A stretch of 64,000 nt of DNA from Lachnospiraceae bacterium (GCA_017553505.1 JAFZLD010000025.1:1-64000), one strand, 5' to 3'; numbered from the stretch's first letter, positions 33,288-43,238 are shown. Numbers and translations are program-made. Notes: generated by a model not told the origin, from the sequence alone.

Positions 33288-35392
33288 GAATTAAGAAATC
33301 AGTTATAGCATTGCTTATAATGACGCTCGTTCTTCAGACATTGGCATGCTGTGGGGATAAAAAGGACGAGACTGAAGGAATAGAACTCGTCGAGCCGGTC
33401 GGAGTTACGGCCAATTATGCAGTAGCCTCCAGACAGGATCTTGTATCGTACAAGACCTATGGTGGCAAGGTTGTACCGAGAGTAACGGAGATTGCTTTTT
33501 CCACCAATCAGAAATTTGAAAAATACGGAATTCTCCCCGGCAATCAGGCGAGTAAGGGGGACACTGTTATCTATGCTTCCACAGAGGAAATAGATAAGAA
33601 GATTAAAGCTCTCAAGGAAAAAATCGCGGCCAACGATGAGGCTTATGAAGAAGCCATTCAGGATATTTACGATAAGACTTACTACGAAACAGAGGGTTCT
33701 ATCGGTTATTATGAGCAAATAGTTAAGAATATTGAAGCCTTGAGCGGTGAAGAGAGAAAGGCTTATGAAAGCAAAGGTGAATATACCAAGTATAAAGGCC
33801 TTCTTGCCAGGTCGGTCGCTGAAGTTCAGAAACGTCAAGAAAGGGCCAAGGAAACCAAGGAACTCTATGAGCTTGACAGAGATTACGATAATCTTTGCTT
33901 AAAGCAGCTTAATACCGAGCGCAAGAACGTTCTTGCCAATGCCAAAGAAAGCGGAACGGTAGTGGCAATCGGAGTGTATGATTGGGGCAATTACATTAAC
34001 AAGGATGTATCTGTTGCCGCAACAGGAGATTTTAGCGACTTAAGAATCAGATGCGAAATGGTATACAAGAGCGAGATTAAGCGCGCTGTTGAATACTATG
34101 CGGTTATAAATGGCGAGAAATACGAAGTTGAGTATGTTGAACCCGAAGCTTCGGAAACAGGAGTAACGACCACAATGGAGACAAGCACCGGTTACTCAAC
34201 TTTCCTGATAAAGGATGATAGCGGAACTGTTAAGGCCGGCGATTTTGCAACGGTAGTAGTAGTCAGCAACAGACGCGAAGGCGCTCTTTGTATCCCGACT
34301 GATGCCATTAAGTCTGATACAGACGGCGCATTTGTATATCTTTACGAAGGCGATGAAAAGACTTCGTATACACCTATTAAGATAGGTATTAAGAACGGCT
34401 TCTACACAGAAGTGTTATCAGGACTTTCTGAAGGCGATAAAGTAGTTTCTGAGTTTAAGGTCAAGGAAAAAGCCAAGACTCAGGAAGTTACAAAGGGTAA
34501 GATCTGCGTTCAGTTTAGCGAGACAGGATACATATTCTATCCTAAGAACGAGTATATTAACAACACAGTGGAGTATGGTGTGACATACATTACCGAACTG
34601 TGTGTTAAGCGCTATGAAAGAGTTGAAAAGGGTCAGGTGCTTGCAAAGATTCGCGTCGCAGGTGATGACATCAATCTAAAGCGTAACGAAAGAAAGCTCC
34701 AAAGAGCCAAGGAAGATCTGGCAGAGCTTGAAAAAGATAAAGAAAAGAATGAAAAGCTTATTAAAATTAAAAATGAGACCATCAAAGATCTCGAAGAATT
34801 AATAAGCGACATAAAGAGTGATGCCGGCAAGACCGTTATTAAAGCGCCTTTTGCAGGAATCATCACTTCGGTCAATACTTTTGAAGAGGGCGACATCCTT
34901 CAAAAAGATCAGACAGTTTGTACTTTGGCAGATGAGAACAACTGCTATGTTGTATTGGAAGATAAAGCCGGACAGATTACATACGGTAATACGGCAATTG
35001 TTACTTACGACGATGAAGACGGTAATTCTGCGGAAGCTGTAGGTGAAGTTGTTATGGTATCCAACTGCGCATTAAGCCAGGCACTCAATACCGGTTACAA
35101 TCTTATAAAGGTTTCCAAAGAGGATTTTGCCAAGATGGCGGCATCCAACAGAGGCTATGACGGATGGTGGATGAGAAGTCACTTTAATGTATCTGTAGAG
35201 GTGCGTTCGATGGATAATGTAGTATTGATACCTAAGAGCGCGGTTACGGTTGAAAACGGAGTGACCTACGTTACCATACTTGATGAAAATAATAAGCCTA
35301 CCCTCAAGAGCTTTATTGCCGGTGGCAGCGATAACTTTAATTACTGGGTTGTAGACGGGCTTTCGGAAGGAACAAAGATATGCTTGGAATAA
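33284..35392 (+). CDS. double-length adaptor lipoprotein (two HlyD-type units in tandem)
   Basis: At 702 residues this is roughly twice a normal adaptor. Following a signal peptide with lipobox TLAC (Cys22), unit 1 (about 40-390) has a lipoyl half, a coiled-coil hairpin and a barrel ending in LSGLSEGDKVV. Unit 2 (about 395-702) repeats the order, with a lipoyl half near ELCVKRYERVEKGQVLAKI, a long charged coiled coil (about 465-510), IKAPFAGIITSVNTFEEGD, and a final LSEGTKICLE. Each unit ends with the same G-L-S-E-G motif. It overlaps both neighbouring genes, so the three are tightly coupled. Confidence 0.82.
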   Translation: MRIKKSVIALLIMTLVLQTLACCGDKKDETEGIELVEPVGVTANYAVASRQDLVSYKTYGGKVVPRVTEIAFSTNQKFEKYGILPGNQASKGDTVIYASTEEIDKKIKALKEKIAANDEAYEEAIQDIYDKTYYETEGSIGYYEQIVKNIEALSGEERKAYESKGEYTKYKGLLARSVAEVQKRQERAKETKELYELDRDYDNLCLKQLNTERKNVLANAKESGTVVAIGVYDWGNYINKDVSVAATGDFSDLRIRCEMVYKSEIKRAVEYYAVINGEKYEVEYVEPEASETGVTTTMETSTGYSTFLIKDDSGTVKAGDFATVVVVSNRREGALCIPTDAIKSDTDGAFVYLYEGDEKTSYTPIKIGIKNGFYTEVLSGLSEGDKVVSEFKVKEKAKTQEVTKGKICVQFSETGYIFYPKNEYINNTVEYGVTYITELCVKRYERVEKGQVLAKIRVAGDDINLKRNERKLQRAKEDLAELEKDKEKNEKLIKIKNETIKDLEELISDIKSDAGKTVIKAPFAGIITSVNTFEEGDILQKDQTVCTLADENNCYVVLEDKAGQITYGNTAIVTYDDEDGNSAEAVGEVVMVSNCALSQALNTGYNLIKVSKEDFAKMAASNRGYDGWWMRSHFNVSVEVRSMDNVVLIPKSAVTVENGVTYVTILDENNKPTLKSFIAGGSDNFNYWVVDGLSEGTKICLE

Positions 35393-38178
35393 TGCTTGAA
35401 AAAATGTGGCATAAGAAGTGGATGAATGTATGCCTTCTTTTGGGATGCATCCTGCTTACCGCCACCGTTGTAAGTTTCCCTATTTACAGAGCGGCTGCTT
35501 ACAATAGAATGATTAATGATGAATTCGAAAATTACATATCCACCGAAGGCAGATGGCCCACCATGATCAGTGCAACCGTAGTTTCCAGAAAGGAAAAGGG
35601 CGGTTCCACACTTAAGAAGATGGATGAATTTCCCGGGGGTTTTTATGATCGTTTAAAGGTCAAAGAAACCTATACATTCTGCGAACTTTCTTTGTCATCA
35701 ACGCCCATAAGCTCGGAAACGGGTCGAGGCGATGCCAAGGCGTTATCTATTAAGCTTGCCGCTATAGGCGATATGACCGATCATATCAAGCTTCTTGCAG
35801 GCGAATTGTACTCAGAGGCAGGTAAGACCGAGGACGGGGCTATCGAAGTACTTATCAGCCAGTCTTGTATGGTTGACAAAGGACTGCTTATCAATGAATA
35901 TTTTACTTTTGACGATATCAAAGCTCCTGACGGAAAGGCTCTCAGAGTATATGTTAAAGGTGTATATGACTCGGCGGATGAGCTTAACTATTTCTGGCAG
36001 ATAAAGCCTGAGAAGTTAAACGATACTATTCTTTGCCGCGAGGATGTGTTCAGAAGCACATTTATGGGCGATAACGTAGGCAGGTATACCATTACCAGCT
36101 ATATTGTACCGATGTTTGATTACGAGTCGGTCAAGGCTACGGATGTAGACAGAATCTACGCCGACACCAAGTATTACATGGAAGAAAGTCCGTTTAAGAG
36201 CGTTCTTAAGGATGCGCCTTACGTTAAGATTTTCGACGATTACAATAAGAAACTTACCAGAATTTCCGCAACGCTTATTATCTTACAGGTTCCTGTGCTC
36301 GCAATGCTTGCCGCATTCCTGTTCATGATTTCGGGACAGATGTACGAGATGGAGAAGAGCGAGATTTCTGTTATCAAGAGCCGTGGTAGTTCGAGCGGTC
36401 AGATTATCAGACTTTACTTCTATCAGGGACTTGTGTTAACACTTACGGGAGCTGTTATAGGTATGCCGCTCGGTGCTTTGTTTGCCAAGGTACTCGGCTC
36501 GACCAGAAACTTCCTTGAGTTTGATTTTTCGCAGTCACTTAATGTTTCATATACCAAGGAATCACTTATTTATGCTTTGGCGGCAATTGCCGTATGCCTC
36601 TTAAGCATCACGATTCCTTCCTTCAAACACAGCAAGGTTACAATCGTTAACTTAAAGCAGAGTAACGCTTTGAAAAAGAAGAGCTGGTGGGAGAAGCTGT
36701 TTATCGATATTTTGCTTCTTGGCGTATCACTTTACGGTTTCTACAGCTTTAACAAGAATATGAAAGACCTTTCCGGTGCGGTTATGTCCGGTGAGAGTCT
36801 CGATCCGCTTCTTTATATCAGTTCCTCACTGTTTATAGTGGGTGCGGGCATGTTCTTCTTACGTATTCAGCCTCACCTTGTATCGCTTGTTTATAAGATC
36901 GGTAAAAAGTGGTGGGGACCTGCGAGTCACGTTTCGTTCATGGAGAATATTAAGAACGGACGTAAGCAGCAGCTGATTATGTTGTTCCTTATTATGACTA
37001 TTTCGCTTGGTATGTATCATGCGACGGTAGCGCGTACTATTCTTGACAATGCTGTTGAGAACACCGAATATCTTGATGCAACCGACGTTATTATCAAGGA
37101 AGTATGGACGGAGATTACGGATAGATACGGTTCTTATACCGGCGACTATATTGTGCCTGATTACTCCAAGTACAATACGCTTACAGCGGCTAAGAGCTAT
37201 ACAAGAGTATTCAATGAAGCAAAAGGCCGTGTAGGCAGCAACTCCGATGCCATTTCTACACAGATTCTTGGTATCAACACCAAGGAATTCGGTGCGCAGA
37301 CCATGGTCAGCAAGGAATTTCTTGAAAAGCACTATTATGAGTATTTAAATGACCTTGCGGTTGTTGAGGACGGTGTACTTCTTTCCAGAAACTTCAACAC
37401 TAAAATGGGTTATAATGTCGGTGATTCCATTATTTTCAGTAATTCCAAGAAAAAGCCGGCTACATGTAAGATAGTAGGTTTCTTTGACTATTTCCCGAGT
37501 TATGCACCTATGACTAACGGACTTAATCCCGACGGAACCGCCTTTTCCAAAGAAAACTACCTTATAGTTGCCAATTATGACTACCTTGCCAAGAAATGGG
37601 GCACATACCCTTACGAAGTATGGATAAAGCTCAATGATGACGCTACTGCCATGGACGTGTATAATTGGGTTAATGAGCAGAAATTAAGCGTCAAGAAATA
37701 TGAGAACCGCGAACTTGATTTGAAGGCAACCATGGGAGATCCGCTTCTTCAGGGTACCAACGGTGTGCTGACGATGGGCTTTGTGGTAACAATTGTTCTT
37801 TGTGCTGTCGGTTATCTGATTTACTGGGTAATGTCCATAAGAGAAAGAGAGCTTATATTCGGTGTATTGAGAGCTACAGGCTTCCACAAGGGCGAGATTT
37901 TCCATATGCTCCTAAACGAGCAGGTATTCTCCGGTGTGCTTTCGATATTTGCGGGTATCGGAATCGGTAAGCTTACATCCAAGCTTTTCGTGCCGATACT
38001 TCAGCAGGCATATTCCTCGGAGAATCAGGCACTTCCCATGAGACTGATTACAGTAGCTTCCGATATGTACAGATTATACGGAGTAATTGCAGCTGTAATG
38101 ATTGCGGTACTTTTGGTACTTGTATTTATCCTCTTTAGAATGAATGTTACAAAGGCTCTTAAGTTAGGTGAAGAATAA
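35380..38178 (+). CDS. FtsX-family ABC permease with duplicated transmembrane domain
   Basis: The 932-residue permease begins with a membrane helix (about 15-35) and a large extracytoplasmic domain. Three or four helices with the FtsX signature follow (about 295-415, including KSEISVIKSRGSSSGQI). A second extracytoplasmic domain comes next, and a closing FtsX unit ends the protein (about 790-925, RERELIFGVLRATGFHKGEI). Two FtsX units in one chain suit a mechanotransmission-type exporter. GGAAGGA precedes the ATG, which lies inside the adaptor gene. Two LolD-type ATPase genes follow. The exported substrate is unknown. Confidence 0.87.
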   Translation: MLGIMLEKMWHKKWMNVCLLLGCILLTATVVSFPIYRAAAYNRMINDEFENYISTEGRWPTMISATVVSRKEKGGSTLKKMDEFPGGFYDRLKVKETYTFCELSLSSTPISSETGRGDAKALSIKLAAIGDMTDHIKLLAGELYSEAGKTEDGAIEVLISQSCMVDKGLLINEYFTFDDIKAPDGKALRVYVKGVYDSADELNYFWQIKPEKLNDTILCREDVFRSTFMGDNVGRYTITSYIVPMFDYESVKATDVDRIYADTKYYMEESPFKSVLKDAPYVKIFDDYNKKLTRISATLIILQVPVLAMLAAFLFMISGQMYEMEKSEISVIKSRGSSSGQIIRLYFYQGLVLTLTGAVIGMPLGALFAKVLGSTRNFLEFDFSQSLNVSYTKESLIYALAAIAVCLLSITIPSFKHSKVTIVNLKQSNALKKKSWWEKLFIDILLLGVSLYGFYSFNKNMKDLSGAVMSGESLDPLLYISSSLFIVGAGMFFLRIQPHLVSLVYKIGKKWWGPASHVSFMENIKNGRKQQLIMLFLIMTISLGMYHATVARTILDNAVENTEYLDATDVIIKEVWTEITDRYGSYTGDYIVPDYSKYNTLTAAKSYTRVFNEAKGRVGSNSDAISTQILGINTKEFGAQTMVSKEFLEKHYYEYLNDLAVVEDGVLLSRNFNTKMGYNVGDSIIFSNSKKKPATCKIVGFFDYFPSYAPMTNGLNPDGTAFSKENYLIVANYDYLAKKWGTYPYEVWIKLNDDATAMDVYNWVNEQKLSVKKYENRELDLKATMGDPLLQGTNGVLTMGFVVTIVLCAVGYLIYWVMSIRERELIFGVLRATGFHKGEIFHMLLNEQVFSGVLSIFAGIGIGKLTSKLFVPILQQAYSSENQALPMRLITVASDMYRLYGVIAAVMIAVLLVLVFILFRMNVTKALKLGEE

Positions 38179-38864
38179 TGAGTAATGAAAGCGTAATAAA
38201 GGTAGACGGCGTAACTAGAGTCTTCCCGGTTCCGGGAGGCGAGTTTACGGCTCTTAAAGGAATAAACGCAGAGGTGCCGGCAGGTACTTTTGCCATACTT
38301 AAAGGACGTTCCGGTTCCGGTAAGACTACTCTTATGAACATTATCGGCACACTTGACGATCCTACGGACGGTGCGGTTTATCTTAACGGAACCCCCATCA
38401 AGAACATGTCCGAGCATGAGCGCGAGAATTTAAGAAGACGTGACTGCGGCTTTGTATTCCAGTCGGTTTCACTTATTCCTTCACTTAATGCGTTCCAGAA
38501 CGTAGAGTTCTCCATGCGCATGGCAGGCATCAAGCCGTCCAAAGAAAGAGATAAGCGCGTTGAAGAATGCTTAAGACTTGTAGGACTCGGAAATCGTATG
38601 AACCACATGCCTTCCGAAATGTCGGGTGGTGAGCAGCAGAGAGTTGCGATTGCACGTTCTTTTGCCCACAGTCCCAAGTTAATACTTGCCGACGAGCCTA
38701 CTGCGGAGCTTGATTCACAGATGGCTGCCAAGGTTACCGAGATATTTAAGGAAATGACCAGAAAAGAAGGCATCACAATCCTAATGACCACACACGACGT
38801 AGGTCTTATGGGTGCGGCCGATATGATAATAGAACTTGAAAACGGGGTGAGAATAAATGGCTGA
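38178..38864 (+). CDS. ABC exporter ATPase 1 (LolD/MacB type)
   Basis: This is a 228-residue nucleotide-binding protein with Walker A GRSGSGKTT (about 38-46), signature [14 protein letters not shown] (about 146-159), Walker B LILADEPT and the switch His in TTHD. The family couples ATP hydrolysis to FtsX-type permeases that do not open a classical channel. The start overlaps the permease stop codon, and it overlaps the second ATPase gene by eight bases. It probably forms a heterodimer with that product. Confidence 0.92.
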   Translation: MSNESVIKVDGVTRVFPVPGGEFTALKGINAEVPAGTFAILKGRSGSGKTTLMNIIGTLDDPTDGAVYLNGTPIKNMSEHERENLRRRDCGFVFQSVSLIPSLNAFQNVEFSMRMAGIKPSKERDKRVEECLRLVGLGNRMNHMPSEMSGGEQQRVAIARSFAHSPKLILADEPTAELDSQMAAKVTEIFKEMTRKEGITILMTTHDVGLMGAADMIIELENGVRING

Positions 38865-39735
38865 TGAAATGATTCGGGCTGACGGCCTCGTAAAGATTTA
38901 TAAGACCAAGGAAACGGAAGTACTTGCCCTTCAGGGACTCGACCTTACGGTTGAAACCGGTGAGCTTACAGCTATAATCGGTAACTCGGGTTCGGGTAAA
39001 TCTACTTTCCTTAACATGATTGGCGGTCTTGATAAGCCCAGCGCCGGTTCACTTTTTGTAGACGGTAAGAACTTATTTACCATGTCTGAGAAGGAACTCG
39101 TGCTTTATAAGCGTGACACTGTCGGTTTTGTATGGCAGAACAACGGACGTAATATGTTGCCCTTCCTGTCGGCGCTTGAAAATGTTATGATGCCTATGAA
39201 CTTATCAAGCACCAAGCACAAGCATGACAAGGCTATCGAGCTTCTTGAAATGGTGGGTATGAGCCACAAGAAGAACAGCCGTATGAACATGTTATCCGGT
39301 GGTGAACAGCAGCGTGTGGCCATTGCAATTGCGCTTGCCAATTCGCCTAAGTTACTGCTTGCCGATGAGCCTACGGGTTCTGTAGACTTTAAGACAGCAG
39401 ATTACATTTTTGATGTATTTACAGAGCTTAACAGGAACGGTCAGACCATTCTTATCGTTACTCACGATATTGCCCTTTCCAAGAAGGTTAAGCGTGTTAT
39501 TGCCATAAGAGACGGTAAGATAAGTTCCGAGCGTGTACTCAAGGAAGAGTTTGCGGACAGACTCAAAGAATCCAATATCGACTGGCGCGAGATTGATTCT
39601 CAGGAAGAGTATGTGGTACTTGACCGTGCAAATCGTCTGCAGATTCCTCATGAACTGATTGAGAAATTAGGCCTTACGGATAATAAGGTTAAGATCTCTT
39701 ACAGAGATAATGAGATAGTAATACAGAAGCCATAA
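38857..39735 (+). CDS. ABC exporter ATPase 2 with C-terminal AbrB-like tail
   Basis: The 292-residue protein has a complete ABC ATPase domain (1-225) with Walker [10 protein letters not shown], signature [14 protein letters not shown], Walker [13 protein letters not shown] and switch THD. Beyond it lies an extra ~60-residue tail. Residues about 252-290 contain the pattern [20 protein letters not shown], followed by a short two-strand end, which matches the swapped-hairpin AbrB/SpoVT fold. Such tails usually dimerise or bind DNA. It is the last export gene before a GH43 gene 37 bases downstream in the same direction with no terminator between. Confidence 0.88.
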   Translation: MADEMIRADGLVKIYKTKETEVLALQGLDLTVETGELTAIIGNSGSGKSTFLNMIGGLDKPSAGSLFVDGKNLFTMSEKELVLYKRDTVGFVWQNNGRNMLPFLSALENVMMPMNLSSTKHKHDKAIELLEMVGMSHKKNSRMNMLSGGEQQRVAIAIALANSPKLLLADEPTGSVDFKTADYIFDVFTELNRNGQTILIVTHDIALSKKVKRVIAIRDGKISSERVLKEEFADRLKESNIDWREIDSQEEYVVLDRANRLQIPHELIEKLGLTDNKVKISYRDNEIVIQKP

Positions 39736-39772
39736 TGACGGCTGAATTTTTGTGATAATAAGGAGAAGATGA

Positions 39773-41341
39773 ATGTCAGTAGCTAAAAACCCTATTTTGG
39801 CCGGATTTTACCCCGACCCTTCAATTTGTGCGGTAAATGATGATTTTTACCTCGTAAATTCTTCTTTTGCATACTTCCCGGGACTTCCGGTTATGCATAG
39901 TAAGGATTTGGCTCATTGGGAGCAGATCGGTAATGTTCTTGACCGCCCTTCGCAGTTGCCTTTGCAGGATGCGGGTGTGTCGAGAGGTCTTTTTGCGCCC
40001 ACAATCCGTTACAATGACGGATTATTCTACGTTATTTGCACCAATGTTTCTTTTGGCGGAAATTTCGTGGTAACTGCCGAGAACCCTGAGGGACCCTGGA
40101 GCGAGCCTCACTATATCGAAGGGGCAGATGGTATCGATCCGAGCCTTTTCTTTGACGAAGACGGGAAGTGCTATTATATCGGAACCCATGCCAATGTAGA
40201 CGGTTGCAGATATGACGGAGATTATTATATCTACATTCAGGAATTTGATTATAAAGAGTTTAAGCTTGTAGGTAAGCGTGTAGAGGCTTGGAATGGCGCT
40301 TTGAGAGGCGTACACTGGCCTGAAGGCCCTCATCTTTATAAGATAGGTGATTGGTACTACATAATCCATGCAGAGGGCGGTACGGGTCCCGAGCACGCTA
40401 TTTCGGTAGCGCGTTCCAAGGACGTATTCGGTCCTTATGAAGGCTGTCCGAGAAACCCTATTTTTACACACAGACACTTAGGAAAGATTTATCCTATTCA
40501 GTATGTGGGACACGGCGACCTTGTGCAGGCAGTTAACGGTGACTGGTACATGGTTATGCTTGCCGTAAGACCTACCAGGGGCTTTACCACTATGGGCAGA
40601 GAGACTTTCCTTGCAAGAGTAATCTTTGAGGATGAATGGCCTGTAGTTAACCCGGGCCTTGGTGTGTTGTCGGATAATCTTAATATAAGACTTGATGAGT
40701 GGAAGCCTGAACTTCCCGAGACAACATGGCCTAATGTCAGCAAGAAATATGAATTCAAAGAAATGAAATCCTTCGGCCCCGAGTTTATGACTTTGAGAGC
40801 ACCGCTTACTGACTCTGTTAAATTCGACGAAGATGGTTTATTATTGAAATGTGGCACCGATAATCTTTCGGGAACGGGAGTACCTTCTTATGTGTGCATA
40901 AGACAGGATTCCAAGTTCTTTGAAGCAAGAGCCACACTTTATACAGACAATCTTATGATGGGCACCAGAGCGGGTCTTTGCTTATTCCAGAGCGAAGGTT
41001 TCCATGTTCGTTTCGAAATTACGGAGAACAGAGGACGTGTTGTTCTTGTCAACAATGGCAAAGAAGAACTTATTGCAGAGGATGCTTTAAGAGAAAGCCC
41101 TGCTACCATAATCATGAAGGTTTCCGGAACCTCTTTGTCTGTATATTCTCTTAATGACAGAGGCATGCAGCCGTTTGTAAGAGATTTGGATATTTCTTCT
41201 CTTTCTACCGAGGTTGCCGGCGGTTTTGTAGGATGTACCGTAGGTATATTCGCTACAGACGGTGACGACAGAGAAGAGCCTGTATTTGCAAGATTCAAAT
41301 CTTTCTCATACGAGCGTTTCGAGCCCGTGATTAAGGACTAA
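39773..41341 (+). CDS. GH43 beta-xylosidase (XynB/subfamily 11 type)
   Basis: This 522-residue enzyme should release xylose from the non-reducing end of xylo-oligosaccharides. The N-terminal propeller (1-300) has the catalytic base in GFYPDPSI (Asp15), a second acid in DGIDPSLFFDEDG and the general acid Glu in WPEGPHLYK. The C-terminal beta-sandwich (about 325-520) is the standard GH43 C2 domain. There is no signal peptide, so it is cytoplasmic. AAGGAG precedes the ATG. It sits in the middle of the operon that starts with the adaptor genes, giving a physical link between export and xylan use. Confidence 0.92.
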   Translation: MSVAKNPILAGFYPDPSICAVNDDFYLVNSSFAYFPGLPVMHSKDLAHWEQIGNVLDRPSQLPLQDAGVSRGLFAPTIRYNDGLFYVICTNVSFGGNFVVTAENPEGPWSEPHYIEGADGIDPSLFFDEDGKCYYIGTHANVDGCRYDGDYYIYIQEFDYKEFKLVGKRVEAWNGALRGVHWPEGPHLYKIGDWYYIIHAEGGTGPEHAISVARSKDVFGPYEGCPRNPIFTHRHLGKIYPIQYVGHGDLVQAVNGDWYMVMLAVRPTRGFTTMGRETFLARVIFEDEWPVVNPGLGVLSDNLNIRLDEWKPELPETTWPNVSKKYEFKEMKSFGPEFMTLRAPLTDSVKFDEDGLLLKCGTDNLSGTGVPSYVCIRQDSKFFEARATLYTDNLMMGTRAGLCLFQSEGFHVRFEITENRGRVVLVNNGKEELIAEDALRESPATIIMKVSGTSLSVYSLNDRGMQPFVRDLDISSLSTEVAGGFVGCTVGIFATDGDDREEPVFARFKSFSYERFEPVIKD

Positions 41342-41366
41342 ACTTTTGGGAGGGTTATGTTTAGAT

Positions 41367-42323
41367 ATGTTACCTGCAAGATTTCATCTGCCCGGACTTA
41401 GATATAATTATCCGCTTAATATGTTTTGGGTGAGCTTACTTGAGGAGCATCCGGAATATTTCAGAGAGGGAGTTGAGATAGGCTCTTTCTTTGGCGTATT
41501 CCCTATGGCACTTTGGAACGGAGGAAGACTTACTCCGGCGTACGACCAGTGCGATAAGGCCTTTGTGGAAGGCGTTATTAAGGCGGTTAACGATAAGGGT
41601 ATTCCCGTAAGATATACATTTACGAACCCGCTTTTAAATGAGCATGACTGTGAGGATCCTTACTGTAATTATCTTATGCAGGCTGCCGATAACGGGATGA
41701 ATGAGGTTATGATTTTCTCACCCATACTTGAGAAATATCTTCGTGAGAAATATCCGAATTTCGCTTACAACAGTTCTACCTGTAAGGAAATCAAGGATGT
41801 TGACGAGATTAACCGCGAGATGGAGCGAGACTACAAGTACGTAGTGCTTGATTATAACTTCAACAATAAGTGGGATATCTTAGATAAGATTGAGCGCAAG
41901 GACAAGCTTGAAGTATTGGTTAATACTTTATGCGAGCCCGGTTGTAAGCGTCGCGGTGAGCACTACAGACAGATTGCCAAGGATCAGAAGACCATGCTTC
42001 TTAATCGTACGCTTCCCGCAGATAAGCAGATTCCGATTAAGCATTGGCATTGCGATTACGGCGAGTATAATTGCGTACACACGATTCAGGATTATCCTAC
42101 ATTTATCTCACCCGAGGATATCTGGGAGAAGTACATTCCCGCAGGTATCAATAACTTTAAGATTGAAGGAAGAACAGGTAATCTGTTCTCGCTTATCGAT
42201 ACATACTGCTTCTTTATGCTTAAGCCCGAGAAGGCCGGAGAGGCAAGATTATTGCTTCTTCGTAATCTTGAAAAGGCTCACGTTATTACGGTTTCAAGAC
42301 CCCGTCCGGGTCAGTGGCCTTAA
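41367..42323 (+). CDS. U32-peptidase-like TIM-barrel protein, first copy
   Basis: The 318-residue protein resembles the U32 collection of TIM-barrel proteins. It has HLPGLRYNYPLN at the start, a central conserved CEPGC (about 192) followed by a CDYGEYNC cluster, and an IEGRTGN segment near 270 like the KIEGR motif of U32. Some U32 proteins use four cysteines to hold an iron-sulfur cluster, and here two cysteine pairs could do so. ATG 41367 lies 12 bases after GGAGGG; the in-frame TTG at 41346 overlaps that site and is less likely. A paralogue follows immediately. No function can be assigned with confidence. Confidence 0.55.
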   Translation: MLPARFHLPGLRYNYPLNMFWVSLLEEHPEYFREGVEIGSFFGVFPMALWNGGRLTPAYDQCDKAFVEGVIKAVNDKGIPVRYTFTNPLLNEHDCEDPYCNYLMQAADNGMNEVMIFSPILEKYLREKYPNFAYNSSTCKEIKDVDEINREMERDYKYVVLDYNFNNKWDILDKIERKDKLEVLVNTLCEPGCKRRGEHYRQIAKDQKTMLLNRTLPADKQIPIKHWHCDYGEYNCVHTIQDYPTFISPEDIWEKYIPAGINNFKIEGRTGNLFSLIDTYCFFMLKPEKAGEARLLLLRNLEKAHVITVSRPRPGQWP

Positions 42324-42344
42324 TGCGTGAAAGAGGGATTTTTT

Positions 42345-43238
42345 ATGGCTAAGAACGTGTATTGGCATTTGCCCGGGTTTTGCGTTCATTTCTATTTGAA
42401 CCAGATTATCATTAATCTCATGAAGGAATATCCGGACAAGTTCAGAGACGGGTATACTGTCGGAAGCGTGTACGGCACTTTCCCCGGAGCTATCTGGAAC
42501 GGCGGAAGAGCGGTTATCGGATGTATGCCTCAGAGTAATATGAAGGCGATTTTAGATACGTACGAGAGATTTGACGCGCCTGTCAGATTTACGTGGACCA
42601 ATTCGCTTATTGAGGAAGAACACGTAACCGATACCTACTGCAATCTTATAATGAGACTTGCGGATAACGGCAAGAATCAGGTGTTATGCAATTCACAGGT
42701 ACTTGAGGATTATCTGAGGAACAAGTATCCGGGATTTGAGTATATTTCTTCGACCACTAAGCGTATTAAGACTCTTAAAGAACTTCAGGCTGAGCTTGAG
42801 AAAGACTACTTTATGGCGGTTCTTGATTACGATCTTAATCACGATAAGAAAGTGTTAAGCGAGCTTGAGCCTCAGGCTTCGAGGATTGAGATACTGGTGG
42901 ATGAAGTATGTTTCCCCAAATGTCCGAAACGTACACAGCACTATCTTACAGAGTCTCGTCAGCAACTGGAATTTGATAAGGGTGCACCTTTCCCGTGCCC
43001 CAATTATAAGAAGGCGCCTTCTTTTGCAGATGCAATGAAGAGACCTGCGTTTATTTCAAATGACGAGATAGGCGAATACATCGATAAGGGATTCGTCAAT
43101 TTCAAGCTTGTGGGAAGAGGCCTCCCGGAGTCGCTTGTTATCGATTCTTATATGTATTATCTTGTGAGGGATGACGAGCGCGACTTCATAAGAGAGAAGC
43201 TTACGAGTGCACTTAACAGAATAAGAAATTCAAGATAA
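42345..43238 (+). CDS. U32-peptidase-like TIM-barrel protein, second copy
   Basis: This 297-residue paralogue of the preceding gene has the same order of motifs: HLPGFCVHFYLNQ, AIWNGGRAV, an RFTWTNSLI strand, CFPKC (about 192) and NFKLVGRGLP in place of the IEGR motif. It keeps the first cysteine pair but only one cysteine of the second, so cluster binding, if any, may differ. ATG 42345 follows GAGGG with seven bases between. The gene ends the operon at a terminator. The pair may act as a heterodimer, which is an inference from adjacency and divergence. Confidence 0.55.
   Translation: MAKNVYWHLPGFCVHFYLNQIIINLMKEYPDKFRDGYTVGSVYGTFPGAIWNGGRAVIGCMPQSNMKAILDTYERFDAPVRFTWTNSLIEEEHVTDTYCNLIMRLADNGKNQVLCNSQVLEDYLRNKYPGFEYISSTTKRIKTLKELQAELEKDYFMAVLDYDLNHDKKVLSELEPQASRIEILVDEVCFPKCPKRTQHYLTESRQQLEFDKGAPFPCPNYKKAPSFADAMKRPAFISNDEIGEYIDKGFVNFKLVGRGLPESLVIDSYMYYLVRDDERDFIREKLTSALNRIRNSR

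Noticed and set aside
38178-39735. The two ATPases as the missing energy source of the sugar importers
   Set aside because: Their sequence is of the LolD/MacB type and they overlap the FtsX permease gene; sugar-import ATPases are ~370 residues with a regulatory C-terminal domain.
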